From: Stercoripulliclostridium_A sp045535235
GTDB lineage: Bacteria > Bacillota > Clostridia > Christensenellales > DTU072
DNA: 64,000 nucleotides
Assembly: GCA_045535235.1 (NCBI GenBank)
Contig: JAZSLG010000071.1
Coordinates: 1 to 64,000, forward strand
Reading direction: 5' to 3'
Shown here: piece after piece, positions 5,836 through 12,978 of the stretch
How the letters are laid out: the number at the start of each line of letters is the position of its first letter
Numbering within the stretch: the first letter of the stretch is position 1
Notes under the pieces: model-generated
Databases searched by the model: none
What the model was told of the DNA's origin: nothing
The model's input: only the letters and a program-made list of their open reading frames with translations
Program-made: the position numbers and the translations under genes

Positions 5836-6990
5836 ATGAATATACTAAAGACAAAAGTATTTAGAATTATAGCTATTGTCGTTGCTTGCGTACTGGTCGT
5901 TGCAGGCTCGGTTTCTATTGGACTTTGGGAGTATGCCAAGGACGTTTATTACATAAATAAAGATGGTAACGTAGCATATCAACAAGAACATATGCGGTAT
6001 CTTAGAGAGGATTTTTACTCCAATTATACGCCAAAAGGGGAGCAAATTTTTTGTGATTTCGATTTAGAGGAAGCTCTGAATAATGGCGTTAAGTATAACG
6101 AAATGGCCTTTTTAGCCACGCATAATAGTTATCAACGTCTTTCTACGGAAACAACTAGAAAATTCCAAATACCTTTTAAGGTGATGGCATTGGGACTCAA
6201 AGAGTTTAACAAAGTGGATTTTGATTCCGATACTTTGACAAACCAATTTGAGCAAGGTATTCGTAGTATAGAGTTAGATATAGAGGCAATGGAAAAAGAA
6301 AGTGGCATTTCCTTTACCGTTATGCACAAGCCGGTTTTTGATAGTGCAACCACTTGCTTCGATTTTGGTATGGCGTTAGAAGAAATAGTTATGTGGTCAA
6401 ATCACAACCCCAACCATTTACCCATATCCATTATTATAGAGGCTAAACAAGACGTTGGACCGGTTGACGGGCTAAAGATATTCTCCATTAAACACGCAGA
6501 GCAGTTTGACAACCTTCTTAGAGAAAAGTTGGGTAACAAGTTACTAACTCCTGCAGATTTTTTAGGTGAACACGCTACCTTTGAAGATATGAGAAATGCC
6601 GATGATTGGATGAAAGTTAAGGATATGCTTGGAAAGGTCGTAGTTATTTTACACGAAAACAAAATGACCAAAGATTACGTTAAAAGGGATGAAACCTTGC
6701 GTACCCAAGCAATGATACCATCTGTTTTATACAAGCAAAGGAACAGACATTATGCCGGAATTATCATAGAAAACAACCCCAAAAAGGCACTTGAAAGGCA
6801 GGACGTATTTGAAAGTGGTAACTTTATGGTAAGAACGAGGGCCGATAGTTATCCCAAGTTTAGCGATACCAGATACGAGCGCACTGAGAGGTGTACTTCG
6901 CAAATAATCACGAGCGATTACGTACCTCGTTCCGTTAGATTAAATCAACACGTTTACTCATTCAACGGATATACCGTAAAGCTATTGTAA
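5836..6990 (+). CDS. membrane-anchored Ca2+-dependent PI-PLC-like phosphodiesterase
   Basis: The 384-aa protein has an N-terminal membrane segment (residues ~9-30, IIAIVVACVLVVAGSVSIGL) and an exported catalytic domain. Motifs of the PLC-like phosphodiesterase TIM barrel are visible: FLATHNSY (His96, Asn97), QFEQGIRSIELDIE (137-150, with Glu146 and Asp148 as likely metal ligands) and VMHKPVFDSATTC (His164). Bacterial members of this PI-PLC-C1 type act on phosphoinositides or related phosphodiesters outside the cell; the substrate here is unknown. Transcript is predicted leaderless and ends at a strong terminator (6995-7020), so the gene stands alone. Confidence 0.8.
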   Translation: MNILKTKVFRIIAIVVACVLVVAGSVSIGLWEYAKDVYYINKDGNVAYQQEHMRYLREDFYSNYTPKGEQIFCDFDLEEALNNGVKYNEMAFLATHNSYQRLSTETTRKFQIPFKVMALGLKEFNKVDFDSDTLTNQFEQGIRSIELDIEAMEKESGISFTVMHKPVFDSATTCFDFGMALEEIVMWSNHNPNHLPISIIIEAKQDVGPVDGLKIFSIKHAEQFDNLLREKLGNKLLTPADFLGEHATFEDMRNADDWMKVKDMLGKVVVILHENKMTKDYVKRDETLRTQAMIPSVLYKQRNRHYAGIIIENNPKKALERQDVFESGNFMVRTRADSYPKFSDTRYERTERCTSQIITSDYVPRSVRLNQHVYSFNGYTVKLL

Positions 6991-6994
6991 TTGG

Positions 6995-7020
6995 AAGAAC
7001 ACCGATAGGTGTTCTTTTTT
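6995..7020 (+). terminator. terminator after PI-PLC-like gene
   Basis: AAGAACACC (6995-7003) / GGTGTTCTT (7008-7016), GATA loop, T run to 7020. Confidence 0.9.
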
Positions 7021-7077
7021 AGGTACAAATGATTATCTAATTACGTGCTAATCGGTGTTTTTTAATTGTGGGAGCTA

Positions 7078-7106
7078 TTGAAAAAAACTAAATTGTGTTA
7101 TACAAT
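7078..7106 (+). promoter_or_regulatory. promoter of the ABM-domain gene
   Basis: TTGAAA (7078-7083), 17-nt spacer, TACAAT (7101-7106). Confidence 0.6.
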
Positions 7107-7132
7107 AATAGTATTCTAGAAAGGGCGTCAAC

Positions 7133-7477
7133 TTGGTGATTTATATGGCGATAATGGTTAATATCTATTATACCGGTAAAGATGGAAATGCCGTAAAGTT
7201 TGCAAAAGAGATGACTGAAAGCGGAATTGTTAGTCAAATTCGTGCCGAAGAAGGCAATTTGAAATATGAATATTGCTTTTTGATGGAGGATCGCGAAACA
7301 GTGCTTCTAATTGATAGTTGGGTGAATCAACAAGCTCTTGATTTACACCATGCGTCGCCCATGATGCAAAATATAATAGACTTGCGTGAAAAATATAATC
7401 TCTCTATGAGGGTGGAAAGATATATATTGGATGAGGCAGGTATTCCCGAAAAAGACAAGGCGTTCATTCGAGGTTAA
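7133..7477 (+). CDS. putative quinol/antibiotic-biosynthesis-type monooxygenase
   Basis: A 114-aa protein of the dimeric alpha/beta-barrel ABM family (YgiN-like): NIYYTGKDGNAVKFAKEM opens the domain, followed by EEGNLKYEYCF, LLIDSWVNQQALDLHH and ASPMMQNI, all at the usual positions for this ~95-110-aa fold. Members oxidise quinols or small aromatics without cofactor, but many are uncharacterised. A GAAAGGG box places translation at TTG 7133; ATG codons at 7145 and 7154 are alternatives. It has its own promoter. Confidence 0.8.
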   Translation: MVIYMAIMVNIYYTGKDGNAVKFAKEMTESGIVSQIRAEEGNLKYEYCFLMEDRETVLLIDSWVNQQALDLHHASPMMQNIIDLREKYNLSMRVERYILDEAGIPEKDKAFIRG

Positions 7478-7584
7478 GGTTTTATTGGAATCATATTATT
7501 AAAGGGGATAATCCAAAGTGTAAAAAGGGCATTGGTCTTTTGATATATTGTAGGTATTACGGGTTTTACAAAGGAGAAGGCGGG

Positions 7585-8502
7585 ATGAGGTTAGTAGATA
7601 TAGGAAGTACTTTCGTTTTAGAAAAAGTTGGTACCCAAGAAAGAGAATATTACGTTTTAATTGAGCCTATCGTAGAGTATAAGCCCATTTTTTCAGGCGG
7701 AAGTTTTAGGGATAGGATTGCTCATAGGCGTGTCGTTCATATAAACGTGGTAGACGTTGATAGCAAATTTGAAAGGGTCTCCAAGGATTCTGATTTTGGC
7801 AAGCACGTTTATGGAGCAAGCCTTGGGTCTTTGATTTATTGGAAAGATGAAACGGGCAAAAACGTGCCTTATCGTATTGTTGAAATAGATAATGAAAAAA
7901 TAGTTTCTAGCGTAAAGCCTATTAAAAAGGTTGAATCTAAAAAAGAAATACAGACGCCAGAACCTAAAAAAGTAATTAATAAATCAAGCGAAGAGAAAAG
8001 AATTAAGGTTTCGGAAAAAGAAAAACGAGAGTATGCAACTGCTTTAGAAATAGTTAGAGAACAAGTTAAAAACAATCAAGGATTAATCGTTTTGTGGAGA
8101 CCACAGTGGACGCATGATTTTTGTTTTGTCGTGGAATCTTTCGAATGGGATAAAAATGAACTCTTTTTTGTTGGGACCTGTTTCGTTGAAGGAAAGGTTC
8201 ATCAAAGGAATAGGCGATTTCTGGCAAGGCATGAATTCAAACTATACGACGGTGTATATCTATCAAAAATACAATTCACTTATAAATATTTGCCTATAAC
8301 GATAGAAAGAAAAGATTTTATCGAGTTGGATGAAAAATATATAAAAATAAAGGATGAACTCAATAACCTCATCATAGAGGAGATTGGAGAGGATACTTTT
8401 GAGGGGTATAAATATTTGTATTGGGGGATGAAAAAGAAAATATTAAAGGAAAAGTACGGTATTGATTGGAAAACCCCGAAAGAATTAAACCCTAATTTAT
8501 AA
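7585..8502 (+). CDS. unknown 305-aa protein with charged linker
   Basis: ATG 7585 is chosen for its AAGGAG box 8 nt upstream; the longer in-frame start at 7540 has none. No family is certain. An N-terminal ~105-aa beta-rich part ends in FGKHVYGASLGSLIYW and VPYRIVEI, which loosely resembles the C-terminal domain of GreA/GreB-type factors. A lysine/glutamate-rich linker (about 110-155) follows. The C-terminal part (LWRPQWTHDFCFVVESFEWD) is also beta-rich. It looks like a two-domain intracellular protein. It lies 18 nt before the 139-aa gene at 8521, so they form a pair. Confidence 0.65.
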   Translation: MRLVDIGSTFVLEKVGTQEREYYVLIEPIVEYKPIFSGGSFRDRIAHRRVVHINVVDVDSKFERVSKDSDFGKHVYGASLGSLIYWKDETGKNVPYRIVEIDNEKIVSSVKPIKKVESKKEIQTPEPKKVINKSSEEKRIKVSEKEKREYATALEIVREQVKNNQGLIVLWRPQWTHDFCFVVESFEWDKNELFFVGTCFVEGKVHQRNRRFLARHEFKLYDGVYLSKIQFTYKYLPITIERKDFIELDEKYIKIKDELNNLIIEEIGEDTFEGYKYLYWGMKKKILKEKYGIDWKTPKELNPNL

Positions 8503-8520
8503 ATAAAGGAAAGGAATAAC

Positions 8521-8940
8521 GTGAAAGAAAACAAAATTTTGGAAAACGGAAAGGGCAAATATTTGGATATCGTTGAGTACGATAAGGATATGGGCGAGTA
8601 TAACATATCTGAAGAGGGATTAGCAAAACTCCGTGGCAAGTCCCTCATGGAACAAGTAGATTGCTACAAGGCGATTGCGACCACCAGTTTGTGTAGCTAT
8701 TCCTATGGAAGAGAGGACGGCAGTAGTTACCGAGGCATAGAGAATTCTTTTTGGACTGATAGCGATATTGAAGGAATTATTGTTGATAACGGCATAATTG
8801 TTGGCGTAAAAGCAAAAAAATTCTTGTACGGCTTATGCAATCTATTCCCCGGTGAAACAATAAATACCTATTCCGCTTGTGACGAGGACGGCACCGGTGG
8901 AAGGGATAGGGATGATTATCTAAGAATAGAAATAAAATAA
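8521..8940 (+). CDS. unknown 139-aa acidic protein
   Basis: Starts with GTG 8521 behind AAAGGAAAGGAA and is co-directional with the gene ending at 8502. The protein is acidic, soluble, and has no recognisable domain; notable segments are KSLMEQVDCYKAIATTSLCS and the C-terminal DEDGTGGRDRDDY cluster, which could bind a metal but has no defined EF-hand. A bidirectional terminator follows directly. Function unknown, possibly linked to the upstream gene. Confidence 0.65.
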   Translation: MKENKILENGKGKYLDIVEYDKDMGEYNISEEGLAKLRGKSLMEQVDCYKAIATTSLCSYSYGREDGSSYRGIENSFWTDSDIEGIIVDNGIIVGVKAKKFLYGLCNLFPGETINTYSACDEDGTGGRDRDDYLRIEIK

Positions 8941-8966
8941 AAAAAGGAGGCAAAACCTCCTTTTTT
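8941..8966. terminator. bidirectional terminator between convergent genes
   Basis: AAAAAGGAGG (8941-8950) / CCTCCTTTTT (8956-8965), loop CAAAA, with A and T runs on either side. It serves the 8521 gene rightward and the TIR gene (ending at 8975) leftward. Confidence 0.85.
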
Positions 8967-8974
8967 ATTTAACT

Positions 8975-9769
8975 TTAGTCGATGGGGTAATGATGTAAAA
9001 TATGATTTATAAGTTTTAACGAGGAACGCTCAATTTCACTTGCATCAAAGGTGAAAATATCAAGTCCAGCAAGGAAAGGAAAATGATTAAGTATATTATC
9101 ATAATCTTGACTTTCCATAATACCATTGTTTTTTATATATACAGGCACAATTATTTTATTCTGTGAAAAAGCTGTTTCGTATTCTGCGCGAATAAACTTA
9201 CTGTTAATTGAATTTTCGGATATTAGTAGGAGGAAAAATGGATGATTATCAATAGCATTTATTAGAGAAGAAACCCAATCAACGCCTACCAACAAATTGT
9301 CGAAAGACCAAAATTTTATGCCGTATTTTGAGAGATAGTCCATTATTGATGAAGCTACTTGAGCGTCACGCCGTGAGTAACTAATAAAGAAGCCTTGCGC
9401 TAACAGTATCTTGCGAAAAACTTTATCTATTTGGCGTTTGGTATCAAAAGATAGTTCATTATTGCTATCAAGACAGTTTTCCAAATCGATTTCCAATACG
9501 TTGTCTTTTCCCGTTTTTGCCACGTAATCAAGTTCGCTTTTTACCCATTTTGATGCCTCGGCATTTTTAGATCTACAATAAATAAACCATATCCTTGCAT
9601 CAATTTCGTCTTGTATGAGCTTAATTATGGTGTTTTCATCATCCAAAGATTTCAAAAAGAAAAGTATAGGCTCGCAACCAATCGATTCGAGATAATTTCG
9701 TATAAGTCTTACTTCATATAAGTCTTTATGTGAGTGTGAAACGAATATATAAATTTGATTATCCAACAT
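8975..9769 (-). CDS. tandem TIR-domain protein
   Basis: ATG at 9769 is chosen because GGAGG sits just upstream (9775-9779 on the minus strand); a longer frame to 9847 has no such site. The 264 aa form two consecutive TIR domains. TIR-1 starts QIYIFVSHSHKD (residues 5-16) and has Glu79 in the KWVKSELDYV motif. TIR-2 starts GFFISYSRRDAQ (126-137) and has Glu196 in KFIRAEYETAF. Both glutamates sit where TIR NADases carry their catalytic residue. There is no sensor or membrane domain. Bacterial TIR proteins of this kind often work in phage defence as NAD+-cleaving or signal-making enzymes. It is divergent from a small HTH gene. Confidence 0.85.
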   Translation of the reverse strand: MLDNQIYIFVSHSHKDLYEVRLIRNYLESIGCEPILFFLKSLDDENTIIKLIQDEIDARIWFIYCRSKNAEASKWVKSELDYVAKTGKDNVLEIDLENCLDSNNELSFDTKRQIDKVFRKILLAQGFFISYSRRDAQVASSIMDYLSKYGIKFWSFDNLLVGVDWVSSLINAIDNHPFFLLLISENSINSKFIRAEYETAFSQNKIIVPVYIKNNGIMESQDYDNILNHFPFLAGLDIFTFDASEIERSSLKLINHILHHYPID

Positions 9770-9791
9770 GCTTCCTCCGTTGTGTACATTA

Positions 9792-9821
9792 ATTATATAC
9801 TTTTTCTCCCGCTTTTGTAAA
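9792..9821 (-). promoter_or_regulatory. promoter of the TIR gene
   Basis: On the minus strand TTTACA (9821-9816), 18-nt spacer, TATAAT (9797-9792), about 23 nt before the start codon. Confidence 0.6.
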
Positions 9822-9918
9822 GATGAAACGTATTTTACACCAGCCATAACCTAGAAAATTGCTCATTGATTTGTCTTATAGTATATGTTATAATAAATTT
9901 ATACGAAGGAGAGAATAT

Positions 9919-10236
9919 ATGGAAAGAAAATACATTATTGATTGGAAAAAGACCAGTAGAAATTTATATCTTTTGAGAAAAGACAATATTGAATTACGCA
10001 AAAAAGTTTGTAAAGAATTGGATTTGCACAGGGAAGAATGTAGTGAAAACTGCAAAGAATGCAAATATGAAATGGATAGTAGCATTAGTAGATACGAGTT
10101 ATCGCAAGTTTTTAACGTTTCGGAAAGCGTAATTTTTAATTGGGAAAACAATAAAACCACGGTTCCTTATGAAGATTTGTTGTTCTATTGCCAATTGGCA
10201 GAGGTAAGTGTGGAGGACATCGTAGTTTTTGAGTGA
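9919..10236 (+). CDS. small HTH protein with Cys cluster
   Basis: ATG 9919 is used because GAAGGAGAG lies 6 nt upstream and TTGATT-17-TATAAT (9866-9894) precedes it. The 105-aa protein has an XRE-like helix-turn-helix in its second half (SRYELSQVFNVSESVIFNWENN, about 53-74) and a cysteine cluster in the first (CKELDLHREECSENCKEC, about 31-48) that may bind zinc. It lacks the usual order, since the HTH is C-terminal. It is divergent from the TIR gene and a plausible regulator of it. Confidence 0.75.
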   Translation: MERKYIIDWKKTSRNLYLLRKDNIELRKKVCKELDLHREECSENCKECKYEMDSSISRYELSQVFNVSESVIFNWENNKTTVPYEDLLFYCQLAEVSVEDIVVFE

Positions 10237-10310
10237 TAAAACTTAATGATAGTTTTATTAGTATCAAATGCCAACATTAACTAATTAATAATTGATAAGA
10301 ACTCATTTTA

Positions 10311-10334
10311 AGCCACGCTTGTCGTGGCTTTTTT
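10311..10334 (+). terminator. terminator after small HTH gene
   Basis: AGCCACG (10311-10317) / CGTGGCT (10323-10329), loop CTTGT, T run to 10334. The remaining 10335-10489 is AT-rich with no gene. Confidence 0.85.
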
Positions 10335-10489
10335 ATAACGAAAAAAGGTCGCAAATTAATACCATGTCGCTTAGCTTTTTACATTTTTGAAAAGGGCGAA
10401 AAATTTATATTTTTTACGAAAAAAAGATATTAATTAAAAATAGTTTTTAATATTAATATAAAAGTAGTATTTGTCGAAAAAAAGGGATA

Positions 10490-10541
10490 TTGACGGTCTT
10501 TTATTATAATGTTATAATAATATCACAAGGACGAAAAGTCC
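10490..10541 (+). promoter_or_regulatory. promoter and 5' hairpin of the vWA/kinase/phosphatase operon
   Basis: TTGACG (10490-10495), 17-nt spacer, TATAAT (10513-10518). The transcript is expected to start near 10525 and almost at once forms the small hairpin GGAC-GAAAA-GTCC (10529-10541), then CAAACAAAAAAG. A GGACGAAAG ... TCCAAACAAAAAA pair also occurs in the leader of the helicase operon at 17325-17372. Confidence 0.65.
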
Positions 10542-10583
10542 AAACAAAAAAGAAAAATTTTTTTAAGCCCAAAGGAGGTAAAT

Positions 10584-11303
10584 ATGGGATTAAATAGTGT
10601 AGGCGTATCAAGAAATATCGACATAGTATTTTGTATTGATGGAACTGGTAGCATGTCTCCTTGCCTTGATAAGGTAAAAGCTAATGCAAGAAAGTTCTAC
10701 ATGGATTTCGTTGATGAAATGGTAAAAGACGGTACCAACGTTGATTGCTTAAACATGAAAGTTATTACTTTCCGTGATTACAAGGACGATGGCCCCAATG
10801 CAATGATAGAAAGTGAATGGTATGATATGACCGCAGGCGATGAAGACAAATATGAAAAGCACCTTAGCGGTATTATTGCAGACGGTGGCGGTGACGAACC
10901 CGAAAACGGATTGGAAGCTTTGTTCCAAGCAATGTGTACAAAATGGAATGCAAAGGGCGATAAGGATAGACAAATAATCGTATTGTTTACCGATGCGGAT
11001 GCTCTTCCCTTAAAGGACCGTGAAGGCGTTTCCGGATATCCTGCAAATATGGTTGACCAAGATGGCTTGATTAAAGCTTGGTTCTGTACTCGCCCCGATT
11101 TTCTTTCACAAGGAGAATTTTCTCTAAGAGAAAGATGCAAGAGATTGGTTATGTTTGCTCCCGCAGGTAGCGCTTATGAAAATCTTTCCACTCTTTTGAA
11201 TCGTAGCATTTTCAAACCTGTTGAGATGAATTCCGGTCTAGGTGAAATAGATTTTAGTGACGTAATTAAAATCGTTAAAGCATCTGCTAGCGCTGCGTCA
11301 TAA
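10584..11303 (+). CDS. vWA-domain protein 1 (TerY-like)
   Basis: The 239-aa protein is one von Willebrand A domain with the metal-ion-dependent adhesion site DGTGS (Asp19 to Ser23), FRDYKDD (about 67-73), a GGGDEPENGLEAL motif near 100 and FTDADA near 136. It has no signal peptide, so it is cytoplasmic. It starts behind AAAGGAGG and is the first gene of the operon. It is a close paralogue of the protein at 12256: both have RxIDIVFCID, a GGGD loop, RCKRLVMFAPA and a C-terminal K..ASAS. Cytoplasmic vWA proteins of this size beside a kinase and PP2C make up the TerY-P triad of stress systems; its role would be metal-dependent scaffolding. Confidence 0.85.
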   Translation: MGLNSVGVSRNIDIVFCIDGTGSMSPCLDKVKANARKFYMDFVDEMVKDGTNVDCLNMKVITFRDYKDDGPNAMIESEWYDMTAGDEDKYEKHLSGIIADGGGDEPENGLEALFQAMCTKWNAKGDKDRQIIVLFTDADALPLKDREGVSGYPANMVDQDGLIKAWFCTRPDFLSQGEFSLRERCKRLVMFAPAGSAYENLSTLLNRSIFKPVEMNSGLGEIDFSDVIKIVKASASAAS

Positions 11304-11346
11304 TTAGATTTCGGTTCAAACATTTTAATATTAATACAAAAATAAG

Positions 11347-11374
11347 TAATAAGCCGATTAATATCGGCTTATTA
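11347..11374 (+). promoter_or_regulatory. perfect intergenic hairpin before vWA protein 2
   Basis: TAATAAGCCGAT (11347-11358) pairs perfectly with ATCGGCTTATTA (11363-11374) around TAAT. No T run follows; the AAGGAG of the next gene begins 4 nt later. This could set the ratio between the first gene and the rest by stabilising or cleaving the mRNA, or by masking the ribosome site. Alternatively it is a DNA dyad for a regulator. Confidence 0.55.
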
Positions 11375-11387
11375 CGAAGGAGAAGAT

Positions 11388-12245
11388 ATGTGTAAAAAGT
11401 ACGTTAAAGTATATTGTCCTCAATCAAAATGTCATGGATTGGTTACAATTGAAAATAATAACGGCGTAGATCAAGTCGTTAACTTTTACGAAATAGATAA
11501 TGATACCGCAAACAAGATAAAAACCGATTATGAAGGCAATCTTCCTATGGTTTCTCAACATTTGAAGCCTTGTGCTGATACAGGTAGGAGGGAGCCAAAA
11601 TGTTGTGATAAAAAGCGTTCTTGTAAAGTTAAGACTGGTGAATTATGGTACCAATGCCTATATTGTTCCAATTTGGAATTGGCTAGAGAGAGCTCGGGTG
11701 GAGCAGAATTTTATTTCTTACTTGATGCTTCCGGCAGTATGAGTTATAGAGATAGGAAAGATGCTTCTAAGGCAGTAAGTAAAATGATGCAATCTTTACA
11801 GGGAAACGGCAATACGTATAGTTTCGTACCTTGGGCTTGTAGGGCAACCTATTTGTTCCATAGGGAAACCAATTTGTATAAGATGAATTCTGCATTAAGT
11901 CAATATGAAAATGATTTATGTGACGTAGGGGGAAGCACTGCTGCAGATGAAGCGTTTAAGTTTATATATTCAGACGTTATGAGTGCGAAGAAACCCGTAA
12001 GAATCATTTTGGTTACGGACGGATACTTTAACGACGATGATAGTGCTGTTAGAGCGAGAGATTTGTTGTTAAGAAAAAAAGACGTAGAAATCCTAGCTAT
12101 TGGTATTACCGGGGCAAATGCTAGTACGCTAAAAAGAATAGGTACTGTTTCCGACTTCTCAATAGTTGTAGGTGAAAGTTCTGCTTTGATTAGTACGTTT
12201 GAAGAAATAACACAAATATTAAAGAATAACGGCAACAACTTCTAA
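11388..12245 (+). CDS. zinc-binding plus vWA protein 2
   Basis: The 285-aa protein has an N-terminal cysteine-rich module (pairs around Cys10/Cys15, Cys62, Cys72-73, Cys79, Cys90 and Cys93, the last in YQCLYCSN) that probably holds one or two zinc ions. A vWA domain follows, with MIDAS DASGS at 113-117, a DVGGSTAADEAF motif (near 178-190) and LVTDGYF (about 207-213). It differs from its two vWA neighbours and is more TerY-like. The gene follows an intergenic perfect hairpin and lies 10 nt before the next start, so it is cotranscribed. Probable role: metal-dependent docking between the kinase and its targets. Confidence 0.85.
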   Translation: MCKKYVKVYCPQSKCHGLVTIENNNGVDQVVNFYEIDNDTANKIKTDYEGNLPMVSQHLKPCADTGRREPKCCDKKRSCKVKTGELWYQCLYCSNLELARESSGGAEFYFLLDASGSMSYRDRKDASKAVSKMMQSLQGNGNTYSFVPWACRATYLFHRETNLYKMNSALSQYENDLCDVGGSTAADEAFKFIYSDVMSAKKPVRIILVTDGYFNDDDSAVRARDLLLRKKDVEILAIGITGANASTLKRIGTVSDFSIVVGESSALISTFEEITQILKNNGNNF

Positions 12246-12255
12246 GGAGGGAAAT

Positions 12256-12951
12256 ATGGGATTCAATCAATTAAGCAAAGAAAGGAAAATTGATATTGTT
12301 TTTTGCATTGATGCAACCAGCAGTATGGGCCATTGCATCGATAACGTAAAAAAGCACGCAAGAACGTTTTATCAAGAATTCGTTGATAAAATGACAAAAG
12401 AGTATAATAGTAAAGTTGACTCTCTTAGGGTACAAGTCATAGTTTTCCGTGATTTGGAATGTGACACCGAGGGGCTTGTTTGCAGTGAGTTCTTTGAATT
12501 ACCTGCCGATACAAGCTATTTTGAAAACTATCTCGATAGAGTTACTCCTAGAGGTGGCGGAGATTATAAGGAAAGCGGTTTGGAAGCAATATATACTGCA
12601 ATGACGACTGATTGGATAGCTAGAGGAAGCAACGATAGACAAGTTATTCTATTCTTTTCCGATGCCGACGCTATTGATTTTGGCGAAAAGGAAAATAGAA
12701 CCGGTTATCCCAAAATTTGTGACCAAGCAACATTTTTGAACATGTGGCTATGTAGAATGGGAAATGCCAACAAGCTTAGCGAAAGATGCAAGAGAATGGT
12801 AATGTTTGCTCCTGCAAAATCGGTTTATGAAAAGTTGCAAGGAACGTTGAATAGGACTGCTTTTAAGGCAGTATTACCTCAAAAAGGAATGAAGGACGTT
12901 TCATTTGATGAAATAATGAAAATTCTTTGCGCTAGCGCATCCTCTATTTAA
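12256..12951 (+). CDS. vWA-domain protein 3 (TerY-like), paralogue of protein 1
   Basis: A 231-aa single vWA domain, MIDAS DATSS (19-23), FRDLECD (about 68-74), TPRGGGDYKESGLEAIY (about 95-111), FSDADA (near 134) and RCKRMVMFAPA (near 175). It shares the full layout of the protein at 10584, so an ancient tandem duplication with the zinc-vWA gene now between is likely. It starts behind AAGGAGG, 10 nt after the previous stop, and the kinase begins 27 nt after it. Two copies may give a hetero-oligomer or different ligand choice. Confidence 0.85.
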   Translation: MGFNQLSKERKIDIVFCIDATSSMGHCIDNVKKHARTFYQEFVDKMTKEYNSKVDSLRVQVIVFRDLECDTEGLVCSEFFELPADTSYFENYLDRVTPRGGGDYKESGLEAIYTAMTTDWIARGSNDRQVILFFSDADAIDFGEKENRTGYPKICDQATFLNMWLCRMGNANKLSERCKRMVMFAPAKSVYEKLQGTLNRTAFKAVLPQKGMKDVSFDEIMKILCASASSI

Positions 12952-12978
12952 CAAAGGTGTTTAACGAAGGAGAAAAAA

